Source: Ponticaulis sp. (GTDB taxonomy: Bacteria; Pseudomonadota; Alphaproteobacteria; Caulobacterales; Hyphomonadaceae). From it: a stretch of 34,121 nucleotides of DNA. The DNA lies in contig PBNO01000002.1 in NCBI GenBank assembly GCA_002723155.1, positions 249,461 to 283,581 on the forward strand, given 5' to 3'. Of this stretch, positions 7,469-15,504 are shown one piece after another. The notes below the pieces were generated by a model. The model was given only the letters and a program-made list of their open reading frames with translations, made no database searches and had not been told where the DNA came from. The translations under genes and the position numbers were made by a program. Within the stretch, counting starts at the first letter, position 1, and every line of letters begins with the position of its first letter.

Positions 7469-7966
7469 ATGATGAACAATAAACCTGATCTTGAACGTGA
7501 AATCCTGGAGGCTGTGCCGCATGTCCGGCGCTTTGCTTTCTCGCTGACACGAGATGCGACGGACGCTGACGATCTCGTCCAGTCCGCAATCGAGCGCGTG
7601 CTTGCGCGCGGCGTTCCCGATGATGCCGATCTGAAAAAATGGATGTTCCGCGTCTGCCGCAATCTCTGGATTGACGGACTGCGCGCGAAAAAAGTCCGGC
7701 AGGACGCAGTGCCAGAACTTTCAGAGGCACAACCCGAAACCGTATCCAGCGAACAGGTCGCCAGCGCGTCCATTATGTTTGCGCGTACGAAAGATGCGAT
7801 TGCAGCTCTGCCGGATACGTATCGCGAAGTTCTGACGATAATCGCCATTGGCGGCGCAAGCTATAAAGACGCGGCCGCTCAACTGAATATTCCGATCGGC
7901 ACGGTGATGAGCCGCCTTGGGCGCGCCCGTGCCATGATCGCAGACAAGGTGGGGTATCATGACTGA
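7469..7966 (+). CDS. ECF-family RNA polymerase sigma factor
   Basis: About 165 residues (from ATG 7469; a second ATG follows at once at 7472). Region 2 spans roughly HVRRFAFSLTRDATDADDLVQ through KKWMFRVCRNLWIDGLR. Region 4 spans LPDTYREVLTIIAIGGASYKDAAAQLNIPIGTVMSRLGRAR, a clear sigma-70 region 4 HTH. There is no region 1 or 3, which is the ECF layout. A longer frame begins at GTG 7430, but that lies within the candidate promoter and I reject it. The stop overlaps the start of the next gene by eight bases, the usual coupling to an anti-sigma factor. The candidate target sites (A, B, C) suggest a small envelope-related regulon. Confidence 0.93.
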   Translation: MMNNKPDLEREILEAVPHVRRFAFSLTRDATDADDLVQSAIERVLARGVPDDADLKKWMFRVCRNLWIDGLRAKKVRQDAVPELSEAQPETVSSEQVASASIMFARTKDAIAALPDTYREVLTIIAIGGASYKDAAAQLNIPIGTVMSRLGRARAMIADKVGYHD

Positions 7967-8753
7967 TCTGCCAAAAGACCTCGACGCACGCCTCAGCGCG
8001 TTTCTGGATGACGAACTCGGCGAGCTGGCCCGTGCTGAAATCGAAGCGCTGATTGTCAGCGACGAACGCGTTGCCGAACGCCTTGAAGCCCTCGCGCTCG
8101 CTGACTCCGACTATATCGAAACAGTAGGCGAAATTGACAGTGCACCAATGAGTGACGGTCTCAGCCGCACGGTTCGAAAGCTGGAAGCCTCCGACAAGGG
8201 ACAGGTTATTCTGTTTCCAGCATGGCGCCGCGGTATGCAGTTTGTAGAGCGTCACAGTGCGCTTGCCGCCTGCGCGGTGATCGGTATTGCGGTTGCATCC
8301 TTCATTCCGCAATTGATGGGCAACGGCTCAAACGAACTGCCGGACCTTTCCGCAGGCACCGTAATCACGGCAAACTCCGAGCTTGGCAGCTCAATCGCGT
8401 CAGCACGCGGCGGAGAGATGTTCACCGTTTCGGGCACAGAGTTCCAGCCGCGCTTCAGCTATCTCGCGGATGATGAAGCTTGCCGGTTGATGGATGCGAC
8501 AAGCGCATCTGAAACCACACGGTTCGTTGCCTGCATGACGCCTGATGGCTGGGAGCTGCGCATCGCAGAAGCAACGCCAGTGAGCGACCAACCGCCAGGT
8601 GGCCCATTCACGACGGCAAGCGGCCCGGCAGGCGAAGCGATTGAGGCTTTTCTGGATGAGACCATGACGAGCGCCCCTCTGGGCGCCGAAGAAGAGACCG
8701 CCCTGATGGAACAAGGCTGGGTAACGCGCGAGGAGATGACTGATGTCGAATAA
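7959..8753 (+). CDS. Membrane-anchored anti-sigma factor
   Basis: 264 residues, overlapping the ECF sigma gene. The first 50 residues (LDARLSAFLDDELGELARAEIEALI...) have the pattern of an anti-sigma N-terminal helical domain of the RseA/zinc-less type; no HxxxCxxC zinc motif is present. One membrane helix is visible at about residues 95-118 (ALAACAVIGIAVASFIP). The C-terminal ~145 residues would be periplasmic and contain two Cys (in DDEACRLMDA and FVACMTPDGW). This is the expected topology of a cytoplasmic sigma trap with an outside sensor. The two periplasmic Cys may form a disulfide (inference). Its stop overlaps the start of the lipoprotein gene, giving a three-gene operon. Confidence 0.85.
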   Translation: MTDLPKDLDARLSAFLDDELGELARAEIEALIVSDERVAERLEALALADSDYIETVGEIDSAPMSDGLSRTVRKLEASDKGQVILFPAWRRGMQFVERHSALAACAVIGIAVASFIPQLMGNGSNELPDLSAGTVITANSELGSSIASARGGEMFTVSGTEFQPRFSYLADDEACRLMDATSASETTRFVACMTPDGWELRIAEATPVSDQPPGGPFTTASGPAGEAIEAFLDETMTSAPLGAEEETALMEQGWVTREEMTDVE

Positions 8754-9258
8754 ACTTACCGCCATTCTGCTGGCCGCAGGTATTGCCCTCTCAGCCTGCG
8801 CCAGCGCGCCGGACTATACAGAGGCCCGGAACGACCGATCCTCCGGTTATTCTGAAACCCAGCTTGAAACGGACCGGTATCTGGTACGCTATCGCGTTCG
8901 CAATGACGAACTGGAAGAAGCCCGCACACTGGCGCTTCGCCGCGCAGCTGAGCTCACCCTTCTGAATGGGTATCAGACATTTGAAATTGTCTCACAAATC
9001 GGTACGCGGGACCGCGACAGCGACACCTTCCACAGCGCTTATCCGGCTGCGCCTGTAGTCGCGCAACGCTGCGGACTGTTGAGCTGCCAGAGCACCGTCA
9101 TTCATCAACCCGGGATTACGAGCACGACACGCTTCGAACGCGAAGAGAGCCTGGTCGAACTCGACATCGTCATGTCTGACAAAGACGCCCGCGTGAGCCC
9201 GTCGCTCTATGATGCTTCGGAAGTGTATGCCTCGCTTTCAGAAGACGACAGCCAATAA
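8743..9258 (+). CDS. CC0125/CC1285-type lipoprotein
   Basis: 171 residues, starting inside the end of the anti-sigma gene (ATG 8743). A lipoprotein signal peptide is clear: MSNKLTAILLAAGIALSAC with the lipobox LSAC, Cys about residue 19. Mature motifs SGYSETQLETDRYLVRYRV and ALRRAAELTLLNGYQTFEIV match the CC0125/CC1285 lipoprotein family that is common in alphaproteobacteria and has no established function. The residue after Cys is Ala, so sorting to the outer membrane by Lol would be expected. The translational overlap with an anti-sigma gene suggests it belongs to the same signalling module, perhaps as an envelope sensor (inference). It is followed by a strong terminator. Confidence 0.85.
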   Translation: MSNKLTAILLAAGIALSACASAPDYTEARNDRSSGYSETQLETDRYLVRYRVRNDELEEARTLALRRAAELTLLNGYQTFEIVSQIGTRDRDSDTFHSAYPAAPVVAQRCGLLSCQSTVIHQPGITSTTRFEREESLVELDIVMSDKDARVSPSLYDASEVYASLSEDDSQ

Positions 9259-9261
9259 CAA

Positions 9262-9293
9262 AAAAACCCCGGCCCAAAGGACCGGGGTTTGTG
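9262..9293 (+). terminator. Bidirectional terminator between ECF operon and chemoreceptor gene
   Basis: A CCCCGG/CCGGGG stem extended by flanking A and T (AAACCCCGG ... CCGGGGTTT) closes a short loop. The A run on the left (9261-9266) gives a T tract on the minus strand, so it can serve both the ECF operon and the leftward chemoreceptor gene, although the rightward T tract is short (TTTGTG). Confidence 0.8.
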
Positions 9294-9317
9294 CTGAGGG
9301 GTTTGGGTCTTCGCGAA

Positions 9318-11354
9318 TTACGCCGCGCGGACCTTTGTAAGGAAGTTGGTGATCGCAGACTGCATTTTGCCAGCTTCCTGAGTGATGCCGTGAGAAGCAC
9401 CTTCAACCTGGGTTGCACACTCGCCAGTTTCAGCCGTTGTCGCAGAGAGAGACTGGACGTGCTCTGATACGTCGCGTGCACCACCAGCAGCTTCCTGAGC
9501 AGAGCGGGAGATTTCCGCAATCGCTGCACGCTGCTGTTCCATCGCCGCCGCAATCGTGGAGGAGATGTTGTCGATGTTAGAGATCAGCTTGGAGATGTTC
9601 TCCATGACGCCAACCGCCATACCGGACGCATTCTGGATAGAAGAGATCTGCTGAGCGATCTGCTCTGTTGCACGAGATGTCTGGCTTGAAAGCGCCTTAA
9701 CTTCGCTCGCAACAACCGCAAAGCCTTTACCAGCTTCACCAGCACGTGCTGCTTCGATCGTCGCGTTGAGTGCGAGAAGGTTGGTCTGGCCCGCAATGTT
9801 GTTGATGAGTTCAACAACTGCGCCGATGTCTTCAGCAGCCTTATCGAGGCCACGAACACGCTCGGAAGATACAGTCATCTCTTCAACCGCTTCAGACGCG
9901 ATTTTCGTAGATTCGTGGATCTGCTGAGTGATTTCGACGATAGACGCAGAAAGCTCTTCAGCCGCAGATGCAACCGTACCGACGTTGTAAGAAGCGTTGT
10001 CAGCAGATTGTGACGCAGAGCCTGTCTGTTGTGCAGCATTCTCTGCAGAAGACTTCATAACAGACGCAGTGCTTTCGAGTTCACGTGTCGCACCGTTCAT
10101 CATTTCCAGCGTACCCTGCATTGTAGAGTCGAACTGGGAAATCAGATCTTCGATTGCTTTGGCACGTTCAGCGCGCGCTTCTTCTTCAACACGGGATGCT
10201 TCCTCGAGACGGACGCGCTCACGACCGTTTTCTTCGAAGACGCGGAGTGTCTTAGCCATCTGACCGATTTCGTCTTCACCGTCAGTGCCGCTCATGTCGA
10301 CATCAAACTCGCCATCAGCCAGACGGCCCATAGCTACAGTGAGTTTCGTCAGACGACGGGAGAGACCACGTTCAACGTAGAAGTAGCCGATTGCACCTGC
10401 ACCAGCCAGAGACGCCAGCGTGATGATGACAAGGAAGATCGTTGTCATAACGCTTGTCGCAGCTGCGCCGGACGCATTCGCATCAGCAGATTCTGAAAGT
10501 GCTGTCGCGAGCGCCTGAGCTTCAGTTTGAAGCGCAACAGCTTTGGCACCAGCTTCGTCAGCCACGGCATTCGCACGAGCAGACTGTTCAATCGCTGCGA
10601 TGCGCAGTTCAGGAACAGACCGGGCACCTTCGACGAGAGAGTTCAGATTGCTAACCGCATTGCGCAGGTCGCCAGAGACAGCACCGCCAAGGATGGCAAC
10701 GTTTACAGTCATCTCATCGACCTGGTCAAACATAGATTCCTGAAGCGCTGTCACATCCGCTGCATTGTCCATAAGGCTGGCTTCAGCGAACAGAGAGTTC
10801 AGCAGGTTTGCAGACAGAGAAATCCGCAGGAAGGTTTCGATGTCAGCTTCGTCAGCGGTATCAAGCTGTGCCTCAACTGCGTTTACAACTTCAGCACGGA
10901 AAGCCTGCGCCGTAATAAGCTGCGAGTTCAGTGAAACCTCTGTCGCGATGCGACGCTCGACAATCTGGTTCAGAGAGTCGATCGCACCCACCATTTCTGT
11001 ATAGGACGCCTCAACTGCAGCAAGGTTTATATCACCGTCGACTGCCAGTTCATCGAGATCGCGACGGATGATATCCATCATACCATTCACGACGTCCTGA
11101 CGCTCAAGGCGCGCATCTTCTTCACGCACGGATGCGAGATTTGTTGTTTCCGATGTCAGCGTATTCGCATACTGAGCGAGCTCAGCGGAATGCGTCAGCA
11201 TTGGAAGTGTTTCATTTGCGACCGTTTTCAGCGAGTTGCTGGATGAATTCAGCGCGAAAACGGAAATAGCAGAAACCATCAACACGACCACACCAGCCAG
11301 ACCAAATGCGGCCGGCAGGCGGAAGCGGATCAGTTTCGAATTAAAATTAGCCAT
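9318..11354 (-). CDS. Methyl-accepting chemotaxis protein with helical periplasmic sensor
   Basis: 678 residues. TM1 is at about 13-35, a ~265-residue periplasmic helical region with no Cache motif (four-helix-bundle-like) follows, TM2 is about 301-325, HAMP about 326-380 ([20 protein letters not shown] ... [13 protein letters not shown]), and the coiled-coil signalling domain runs to the end. The kinase-contact tip is the canonical [20 protein letters not shown]. The protein ends in FLTKVRAA and lacks the NWETF-type CheR/CheB tether. It would signal to CheA/CheW, none of which is encoded in this window. A ribosome site GAGGGG precedes ATG 11354. A hairpin at 11423-11443 lies in its leader. 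Confidence 0.93.
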   Translation of the reverse strand: MANFNSKLIRFRLPAAFGLAGVVVLMVSAISVFALNSSSNSLKTVANETLPMLTHSAELAQYANTLTSETTNLASVREEDARLERQDVVNGMMDIIRRDLDELAVDGDINLAAVEASYTEMVGAIDSLNQIVERRIATEVSLNSQLITAQAFRAEVVNAVEAQLDTADEADIETFLRISLSANLLNSLFAEASLMDNAADVTALQESMFDQVDEMTVNVAILGGAVSGDLRNAVSNLNSLVEGARSVPELRIAAIEQSARANAVADEAGAKAVALQTEAQALATALSESADANASGAAATSVMTTIFLVIITLASLAGAGAIGYFYVERGLSRRLTKLTVAMGRLADGEFDVDMSGTDGEDEIGQMAKTLRVFEENGRERVRLEEASRVEEEARAERAKAIEDLISQFDSTMQGTLEMMNGATRELESTASVMKSSAENAAQQTGSASQSADNASYNVGTVASAAEELSASIVEITQQIHESTKIASEAVEEMTVSSERVRGLDKAAEDIGAVVELINNIAGQTNLLALNATIEAARAGEAGKGFAVVASEVKALSSQTSRATEQIAQQISSIQNASGMAVGVMENISKLISNIDNISSTIAAAMEQQRAAIAEISRSAQEAAGGARDVSEHVQSLSATTAETGECATQVEGASHGITQEAGKMQSAITNFLTKVRAA

Positions 11355-11422
11355 CAGATTTGCCCCTCAGCGATTTCCTCTGGAAACAGCACCCGAAATA
11401 CTCCCGGGCGCTCTCAGCCTGT

Positions 11423-11443
11423 ACGGGCAGCTCACCTGCCCGT
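11423..11443. promoter_or_regulatory. Hairpin in the leader of the chemoreceptor gene
   Basis: ACGGGCAG (11423-11430) and CTGCCCGT (11436-11443) are exact reverse complements around a five-base loop. There is no T run on either side, so this is not a normal terminator. It may stabilise or regulate the chemoreceptor transcript, or act together with the hairpin at 11461 after the TonB-like gene. Confidence 0.5.
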
Positions 11444-11460
11444 GCCGTTAAATATTTTCA

Positions 11461-11478
11461 GAGCCCCTCGCGGGGCTC
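11461..11478 (-). terminator. Hairpin after the TonB C-terminal domain gene, weak terminator
   Basis: GAGCCCC (11461-11467) pairs with GGGGCTC (11472-11478), extended at the loop by a C-G pair, 11 bp after the TonB-like stop. On the minus strand it is followed by TGAAAATATTT, which is AU-rich but not a clean T run, so termination may be partial. Confidence 0.5.
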
Positions 11479-11488
11479 CTGTACCGGC

Positions 11489-11809
11489 TTAAAGCTGGAA
11501 TGCGATCGTGATCTCGCCACGACCCGGGCTGCCTTCTTCGAATTCCCACTGTTCGAGAGCTTCGATTGCAGCGTTGTCGAAAACGCCTGGCATAGAAGCA
11601 GACAGAACTTCGACACCTTCGACGGCACCTGCAGCATTCACCTGGAATGCAAGTTCAACAGTACCCTCAAGGTTGCGACGCTCAGCGCCACGCGGGTATT
11701 CTGGAGCAACTTGTTTAACAAGAACTGGTTCAGCCATTGCTGGCGCAACGCCAACACCGAAAGCAGTCATAGCAGTCGCAGCGGCTAGAAAAGCATGCTT
11801 GAGCTTCAT
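11489..11809 (-). CDS. Secreted stand-alone TonB C-terminal domain protein
   Basis: 106 residues from ATG 11809 (MKLKHAFLAAATAMTAFGVGVAPAMA, signal peptide cleaved about residue 26). The frame is open upstream to 11842, but an AGAGGG ribosome site precedes 11809. The mature ~80 residues are a TonB C-terminal domain: VLVKQVAPEYPRGAERRNLEGTVELAFQVNAAGAVEGVEVLSAS, then FDNAAIEALEQWEFEEG. No inner-membrane anchor or Pro-rich spacer is present after cleavage, so it cannot transmit ExbBD energy as ordinary TonB does; it may bind peptidoglycan or TonB-dependent receptors (inference). The gene has an AT-rich upstream region with a long inverted repeat. Confidence 0.85.
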   Translation of the reverse strand: MKLKHAFLAAATAMTAFGVGVAPAMAEPVLVKQVAPEYPRGAERRNLEGTVELAFQVNAAGAVEGVEVLSASMPGVFDNAAIEALEQWEFEEGSPGRGEITIAFQL

Positions 11810-11949
11810 TTGGGTTTTCCCTCTATTTATACACACCATCAAGCGAGCCCGCCCTTTTCATATTCTACGTGGACGGGTCCCGATGGGAGGGAAACTAGCA
11901 ATGCTCGATGAAATCTAAGTTAATACAGTCGTGAATTTTGTTTAGTTTC

Positions 11950-12001
11950 CGTGATTTGCAGCAGAAACCAAAAGTCCAGATACCCATGAATGCAAATCAC
12001 G
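11950..12001. repeat. 11-bp perfect inverted repeat in AT-rich intergenic region
   Basis: CGTGATTTGCA (11950-11960) and TGCAAATCACG (11991-12001) are exact reverse complements 30 bases apart. A third, degenerate copy (GTCGTGAATTTTG) lies at 11928-11940 in the same orientation as the first. The region is notably AT-rich and lies between the TonB-like gene and the MscS gene, both leftward, so it probably controls the TonB-like gene. It could be paired operator sites or an RNA hairpin. Confidence 0.55.
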
Positions 12002-12088
12002 ACTATATATTTACTTACCGTAAACCATTTTGAACGCGGTCAATCTACAGATTTCGCAAGCAAAACATGCTTATGAATGGTAAATATT

Positions 12089-14452
12089 TTAACTTTTCTT
12101 GTCATCGCGAGAAGTATTCAAGTCACCTATATCAGAAGACCGGATGTGCAGATCGCGCTGAGGGAATGGAATTTCGACATTTTCATCACGGAACAGTTTG
12201 AATATCTCAACTCTGACTTTTGAACGTGTGATAATGCTTTTCTGTACATCAGCGATGAATACTCTTAGCTCAAAATCAAGAGAACTATCCCCGAAACCCA
12301 TGAAAAGCACCTGCGGCTCAGGGACTTCCAGAACATCATCCAGCTTCGCCGGAATCGACTCCAAAAGCGCGATAATACGGTCCGGATCTTCATTATAGGA
12401 GACACCAACTGGTATATTCACGCGGCCCAGACGGTTCTTATGCGTCCAGTTCGTCACGCTGTTTGCGATAAGCTCAGAGTTCGGAACCAGAATGGATGAT
12501 CTCTCAAACGTCTCAATCTCGGTAGAGCGGACAGAGATTTTCTTGACGATCCCCTCGCCCGAACTGGTAACGACCCAGTCGCCTACTTTGATAGGACGCT
12601 CGAACAACAGGATCAGACCGGATACGAAGTTGTTTACGATGGACTGAAGACCAAAACCGATACCGACCGAAAGCGCACCAGCAATGATAGCGAGGCTGGA
12701 CAGATCAAAGCCCAGCATGCTGACGCCGGTGATGAATGCGATCACCAGACCGACATACCCAATGAGTGTCTTCAGCGACGTCTGGATGCCCTGATCCACA
12801 CGCAGACGGGACAGAACACGCTTTTCTGCCGTCCGCTGTACAAAGCGGGTCAGCATCACCAGAACAACAAATACCGCGATCGCGATCAGTATCTGAATAA
12901 CCGAGATACGTACCGGCCCGATGCTAAAGCCGGTCGCCATGGTGGTTAGGATCCGGCGTACGACCTCCCACTCAAGTCCGACAAGCAAGAGCGCAATCGG
13001 GGCTATCGCAGCGATCACCAGAATATCGACGAACAGGCTCACCCAGAAATCGATCAGGTCTGCACCTGTTTCCGAAGAGAGTTTTGATCGGAAGACCCGT
13101 CCGGTTACGACCAATGCGATCTGCTTCAGAGCAGCACGCGCGATCAGAGCCAGCAGCAGAAGACCGCCAATCAGAACCACTCGTGTCATGACAAAGTGCG
13201 CAAGCGCTTCATAACCGAACAGCGCGCCAGCCAGACTCACAACAGAAAGGAAGGTCAGACCTGTTCGAATAACACCCGGAATAGCGAACGCGCGATTGTC
13301 CACCAGCAGAGGCGAGCCTTCATCATCCTCTGCGGCGGCATCGGTCTTTTCCGACTTCCAGACACGCGCCGTAAAGAACACGAGACCAGCCAGCAAAATC
13401 GCGACAATACCGCGGCGGATGAGCTCAGCATCCTCAACACCGGCGAACAGATTAATCTCTGCGTGCAGGATATGATCAACACCAACAACGCTGACCATTG
13501 CCAGGATCAGGGTTGTGACGAGCCCCGACATGCGGCGGGAATCCATATTAAATGGCGGCAGCGGCGCACGCGATGACATGAAGATGCGTGACACAGCTTC
13601 CAGCAAGATCAGGATAGCTGGCACAATCCAGAGCTTCTGATCTGCAAACCTCAAAACATCAGAGCCAAGCGAGATCATCGCCGTCGCATGATAAAGCGCG
13701 AACAGCCCCAGAAGTGATGGCAGCGCGCGAATGAACGCCCGCACAAGACCAACCACCGCACTCAAGGCACCGGTACGGTCATCATCGCCCAGCGGCTTGA
13801 CGATCTTCTGATTCAAATATCGACGGACGGGGATAGCGAACAATAGCGCGAGGACAAGCACCGCGCCGACCTGCAGCCATGTCAGCCTGCTGATCGGTTC
13901 GTCCGACTGCAACTCCAGAACCGGCGTGCCACCCTCTGTGAGAGCGCCATACTTCTCGCCAAAGCCTGAAAAGGCATCTGACCAAATGGATGGGCTGACA
14001 AGCATCGGACCACGTTCGACGAGACCTTTATAGAATTCACGGCGACGCAGATCATCGATTTCAGACTGCAGGCGATCAATCTCGTCCAGATTGCCCGTCG
14101 TGCGCGATAAAGCCTCGGTCAGCGTATCAAGCTCGCTCTGAAGCGCGCTCCTCCGTTCCGAAACGCTTTCAGATTCCCCCTCAACCTCTTCACCGATCCG
14201 CGACAGCTGATCCTGCGTCTGATCGCGCAGCGCCACGAGTTCAGCTTCCAGCGAAACGACATTCTCTCTCTGACGCGCGAGCGCGGAACGGATTTCGGCA
14301 AGGTCCGGCGAGGATGTGGTCAGCTCTACAGCGTTCTGGGAAATAATGCGTGTCTGCTGTGAGGCGCGCGCATCAAGCTCCCGAACTTGCGCCATGGACG
14401 GCTCAACAAGCAGAAAAACCAACATAAAGAAGGCGATAACAGAACGTGCCAT
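12089..14452 (-). CDS. Large MscS-family mechanosensitive ion channel (DUF3772-type)
   Basis: 787 residues from ATG 14452 (MARSVIAFFMLVFLLVEPSMAQ, a signal peptide). The open frame reaches a GTG at 14506, but the signal peptide favours the later start. Residues about 25-165 form a periplasmic coiled coil (LARQRENVVSLEAELVALRD ..., DUF3772-like). A series of about ten membrane segments follows, then the MscS core: pore helix LAIIAGALSVGIGFGLQSIVNNF, beta domain RPIKVGDWV ... ILVPNSELIANSVTNWT, and the C-terminal cytoplasmic domain to FPQRDLHI. The architecture resembles the large MscK-like members with periplasmic extensions. It would release solutes during osmotic downshock. It stands alone on the minus strand; no clear terminator is visible. 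Confidence 0.9.
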   Translation of the reverse strand: MARSVIAFFMLVFLLVEPSMAQVRELDARASQQTRIISQNAVELTTSSPDLAEIRSALARQRENVVSLEAELVALRDQTQDQLSRIGEEVEGESESVSERRSALQSELDTLTEALSRTTGNLDEIDRLQSEIDDLRRREFYKGLVERGPMLVSPSIWSDAFSGFGEKYGALTEGGTPVLELQSDEPISRLTWLQVGAVLVLALLFAIPVRRYLNQKIVKPLGDDDRTGALSAVVGLVRAFIRALPSLLGLFALYHATAMISLGSDVLRFADQKLWIVPAILILLEAVSRIFMSSRAPLPPFNMDSRRMSGLVTTLILAMVSVVGVDHILHAEINLFAGVEDAELIRRGIVAILLAGLVFFTARVWKSEKTDAAAEDDEGSPLLVDNRAFAIPGVIRTGLTFLSVVSLAGALFGYEALAHFVMTRVVLIGGLLLLALIARAALKQIALVVTGRVFRSKLSSETGADLIDFWVSLFVDILVIAAIAPIALLLVGLEWEVVRRILTTMATGFSIGPVRISVIQILIAIAVFVVLVMLTRFVQRTAEKRVLSRLRVDQGIQTSLKTLIGYVGLVIAFITGVSMLGFDLSSLAIIAGALSVGIGFGLQSIVNNFVSGLILLFERPIKVGDWVVTSSGEGIVKKISVRSTEIETFERSSILVPNSELIANSVTNWTHKNRLGRVNIPVGVSYNEDPDRIIALLESIPAKLDDVLEVPEPQVLFMGFGDSSLDFELRVFIADVQKSIITRSKVRVEIFKLFRDENVEIPFPQRDLHIRSSDIGDLNTSRDDKKS

Positions 14453-14591
14453 AAGACCAGCGTCACTCCGGAATAAAAGTCTCGTACAGGGAATAGAAAC
14501 TATCACACCCTGACAAGCGCTATATCAGAGGCTGCTATCGAATATAAAGCCATCCCCCCTTCACGGAAGGCATTTGCCATCTTATTTCTGT

Positions 14592-14755
14592 AGCCGGCGG
14601 CTGCGGCGTTCGAGCAGGGCTTTTATTCCAGCGACCTTACATTCTCATCAGGGAACTGGCAGAACTGTCTGGATCGTGGTCCAGGTAACCGGTGCCCACC
14701 TAGCTTTGCTGGGTCGATGGGAATAAACATACCTGAACGGCGCACGCGGTCGCTT
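14592..14755 (+). ncRNA. ssrS: 6S RNA (alphaproteobacterial type)
   Basis: The approximately 165-nt stretch upstream of fthC has the features of alphaproteobacterial 6S RNA: the motif GTTCGAGCAGGG, then TTATTCC and CGACCTTACATTC, the CAGGGAACTGGC bulge strand, GGTGCCCACCTAG, and a 3' strand GAACGGCGC that pairs with GCGGCGTTC near the 5' end (one mismatch) to close the terminal stem. 6S RNA binds RNA polymerase holoenzyme and lowers housekeeping transcription in stationary phase. Its place just before 5-formyl-THF cyclo-ligase is the conserved context. A TTATTT at 14582-14587 could be the -10 element. The ends are estimated from the stem to within about 10 nt. Confidence 0.88.
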
Positions 14756-14779
14756 TATTGATTACAGGAGCTGACTGAT

Positions 14780-15364
14780 ATGACGCCTGACAAGAATGCG
14801 CTGCGACAGTCGGCCAAAGAGCTTCGCCAGCATCTCCACGAAACCGAAAAAGACGCTGCCGAAACCATCGCGTCCATTTTTCCGGAAAAGCTGTTCACCC
14901 GTTTTGGTCCGGTTGTGGCTGGATACATCGCTATTGGCAGCGAGCTCGACCCGTCTCCGCTCCTTGCGCGTTTATCTGATCTTGGCGCGCAAATCTGCCT
15001 GCCGCGCGTTGAAGATGATGGATCAATGACTTTCCGTCACATTGAAGGAACGGACTCGTTAACCGCCGGGCCGTTCGGGTTAACCCAGCCCTCAGCCGAT
15101 GCGCCGTTTGCGGCTCCGACTTTAGTCTTAACCCCTATGCTGGCCTTTGACGCGCAGGGTAATCGTCTGGGCTATGGCAAAGGCCATTACGACCGGGCGC
15201 TGGAGAAGTTAAGGCAGAACGGCCGCGTCTTCGTCTGCGGCCTCGCCTATGCAGGCCAGATTGTCCCTGTAATCCCAGCAGAATCTACCGATATTCCGCT
15301 GGATTGGATGGTCACAGAAACCGGCTCCCTCCCACTCTTTTTCGGGCGCGCTGCGGGGGCATAG
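14780..15364 (+). CDS. fthC: 5-formyltetrahydrofolate cyclo-ligase
   Basis: 194 residues. It converts 5-formyl-THF to 5,10-methenyl-THF with ATP (cytosolic one-carbon metabolism). The N-terminal helix LRQSAKELRQ, the substrate strand VAGYIAIGSELDPSPLL, PRVEDDGSMTFRHI, FGLTQP and the ATP-loop signature GNRLGYGKGHYDRAL (about residues 127-141) are all present, and the length is typical. It is immediately downstream of 6S RNA and may be expressed by read-through from it. GGAGCTGACTGAT precedes the ATG. Confidence 0.95.
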   Translation: MTPDKNALRQSAKELRQHLHETEKDAAETIASIFPEKLFTRFGPVVAGYIAIGSELDPSPLLARLSDLGAQICLPRVEDDGSMTFRHIEGTDSLTAGPFGLTQPSADAPFAAPTLVLTPMLAFDAQGNRLGYGKGHYDRALEKLRQNGRVFVCGLAYAGQIVPVIPAESTDIPLDWMVTETGSLPLFFGRAAGA

Positions 15365-15504
15365 CATCTGGCCCGACCGACAATATTAAATTTGAGCGTC
15401 GATTTTAACTCGCGCTTTACAGAAAATTTCACGCACGCGTTTCAATAATAAAAAAGCTATTCGGCATAAAAACTCGCTTTGGGAATTATGGTGGGTGAAT
15501 ACTT

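Noticed and set aside
14719-14743. Possible fourth ECF site beginning GGGAATAAAC
   Set aside because: The sequence lies within 6S RNA and the base group 15 positions later is not CGTC.
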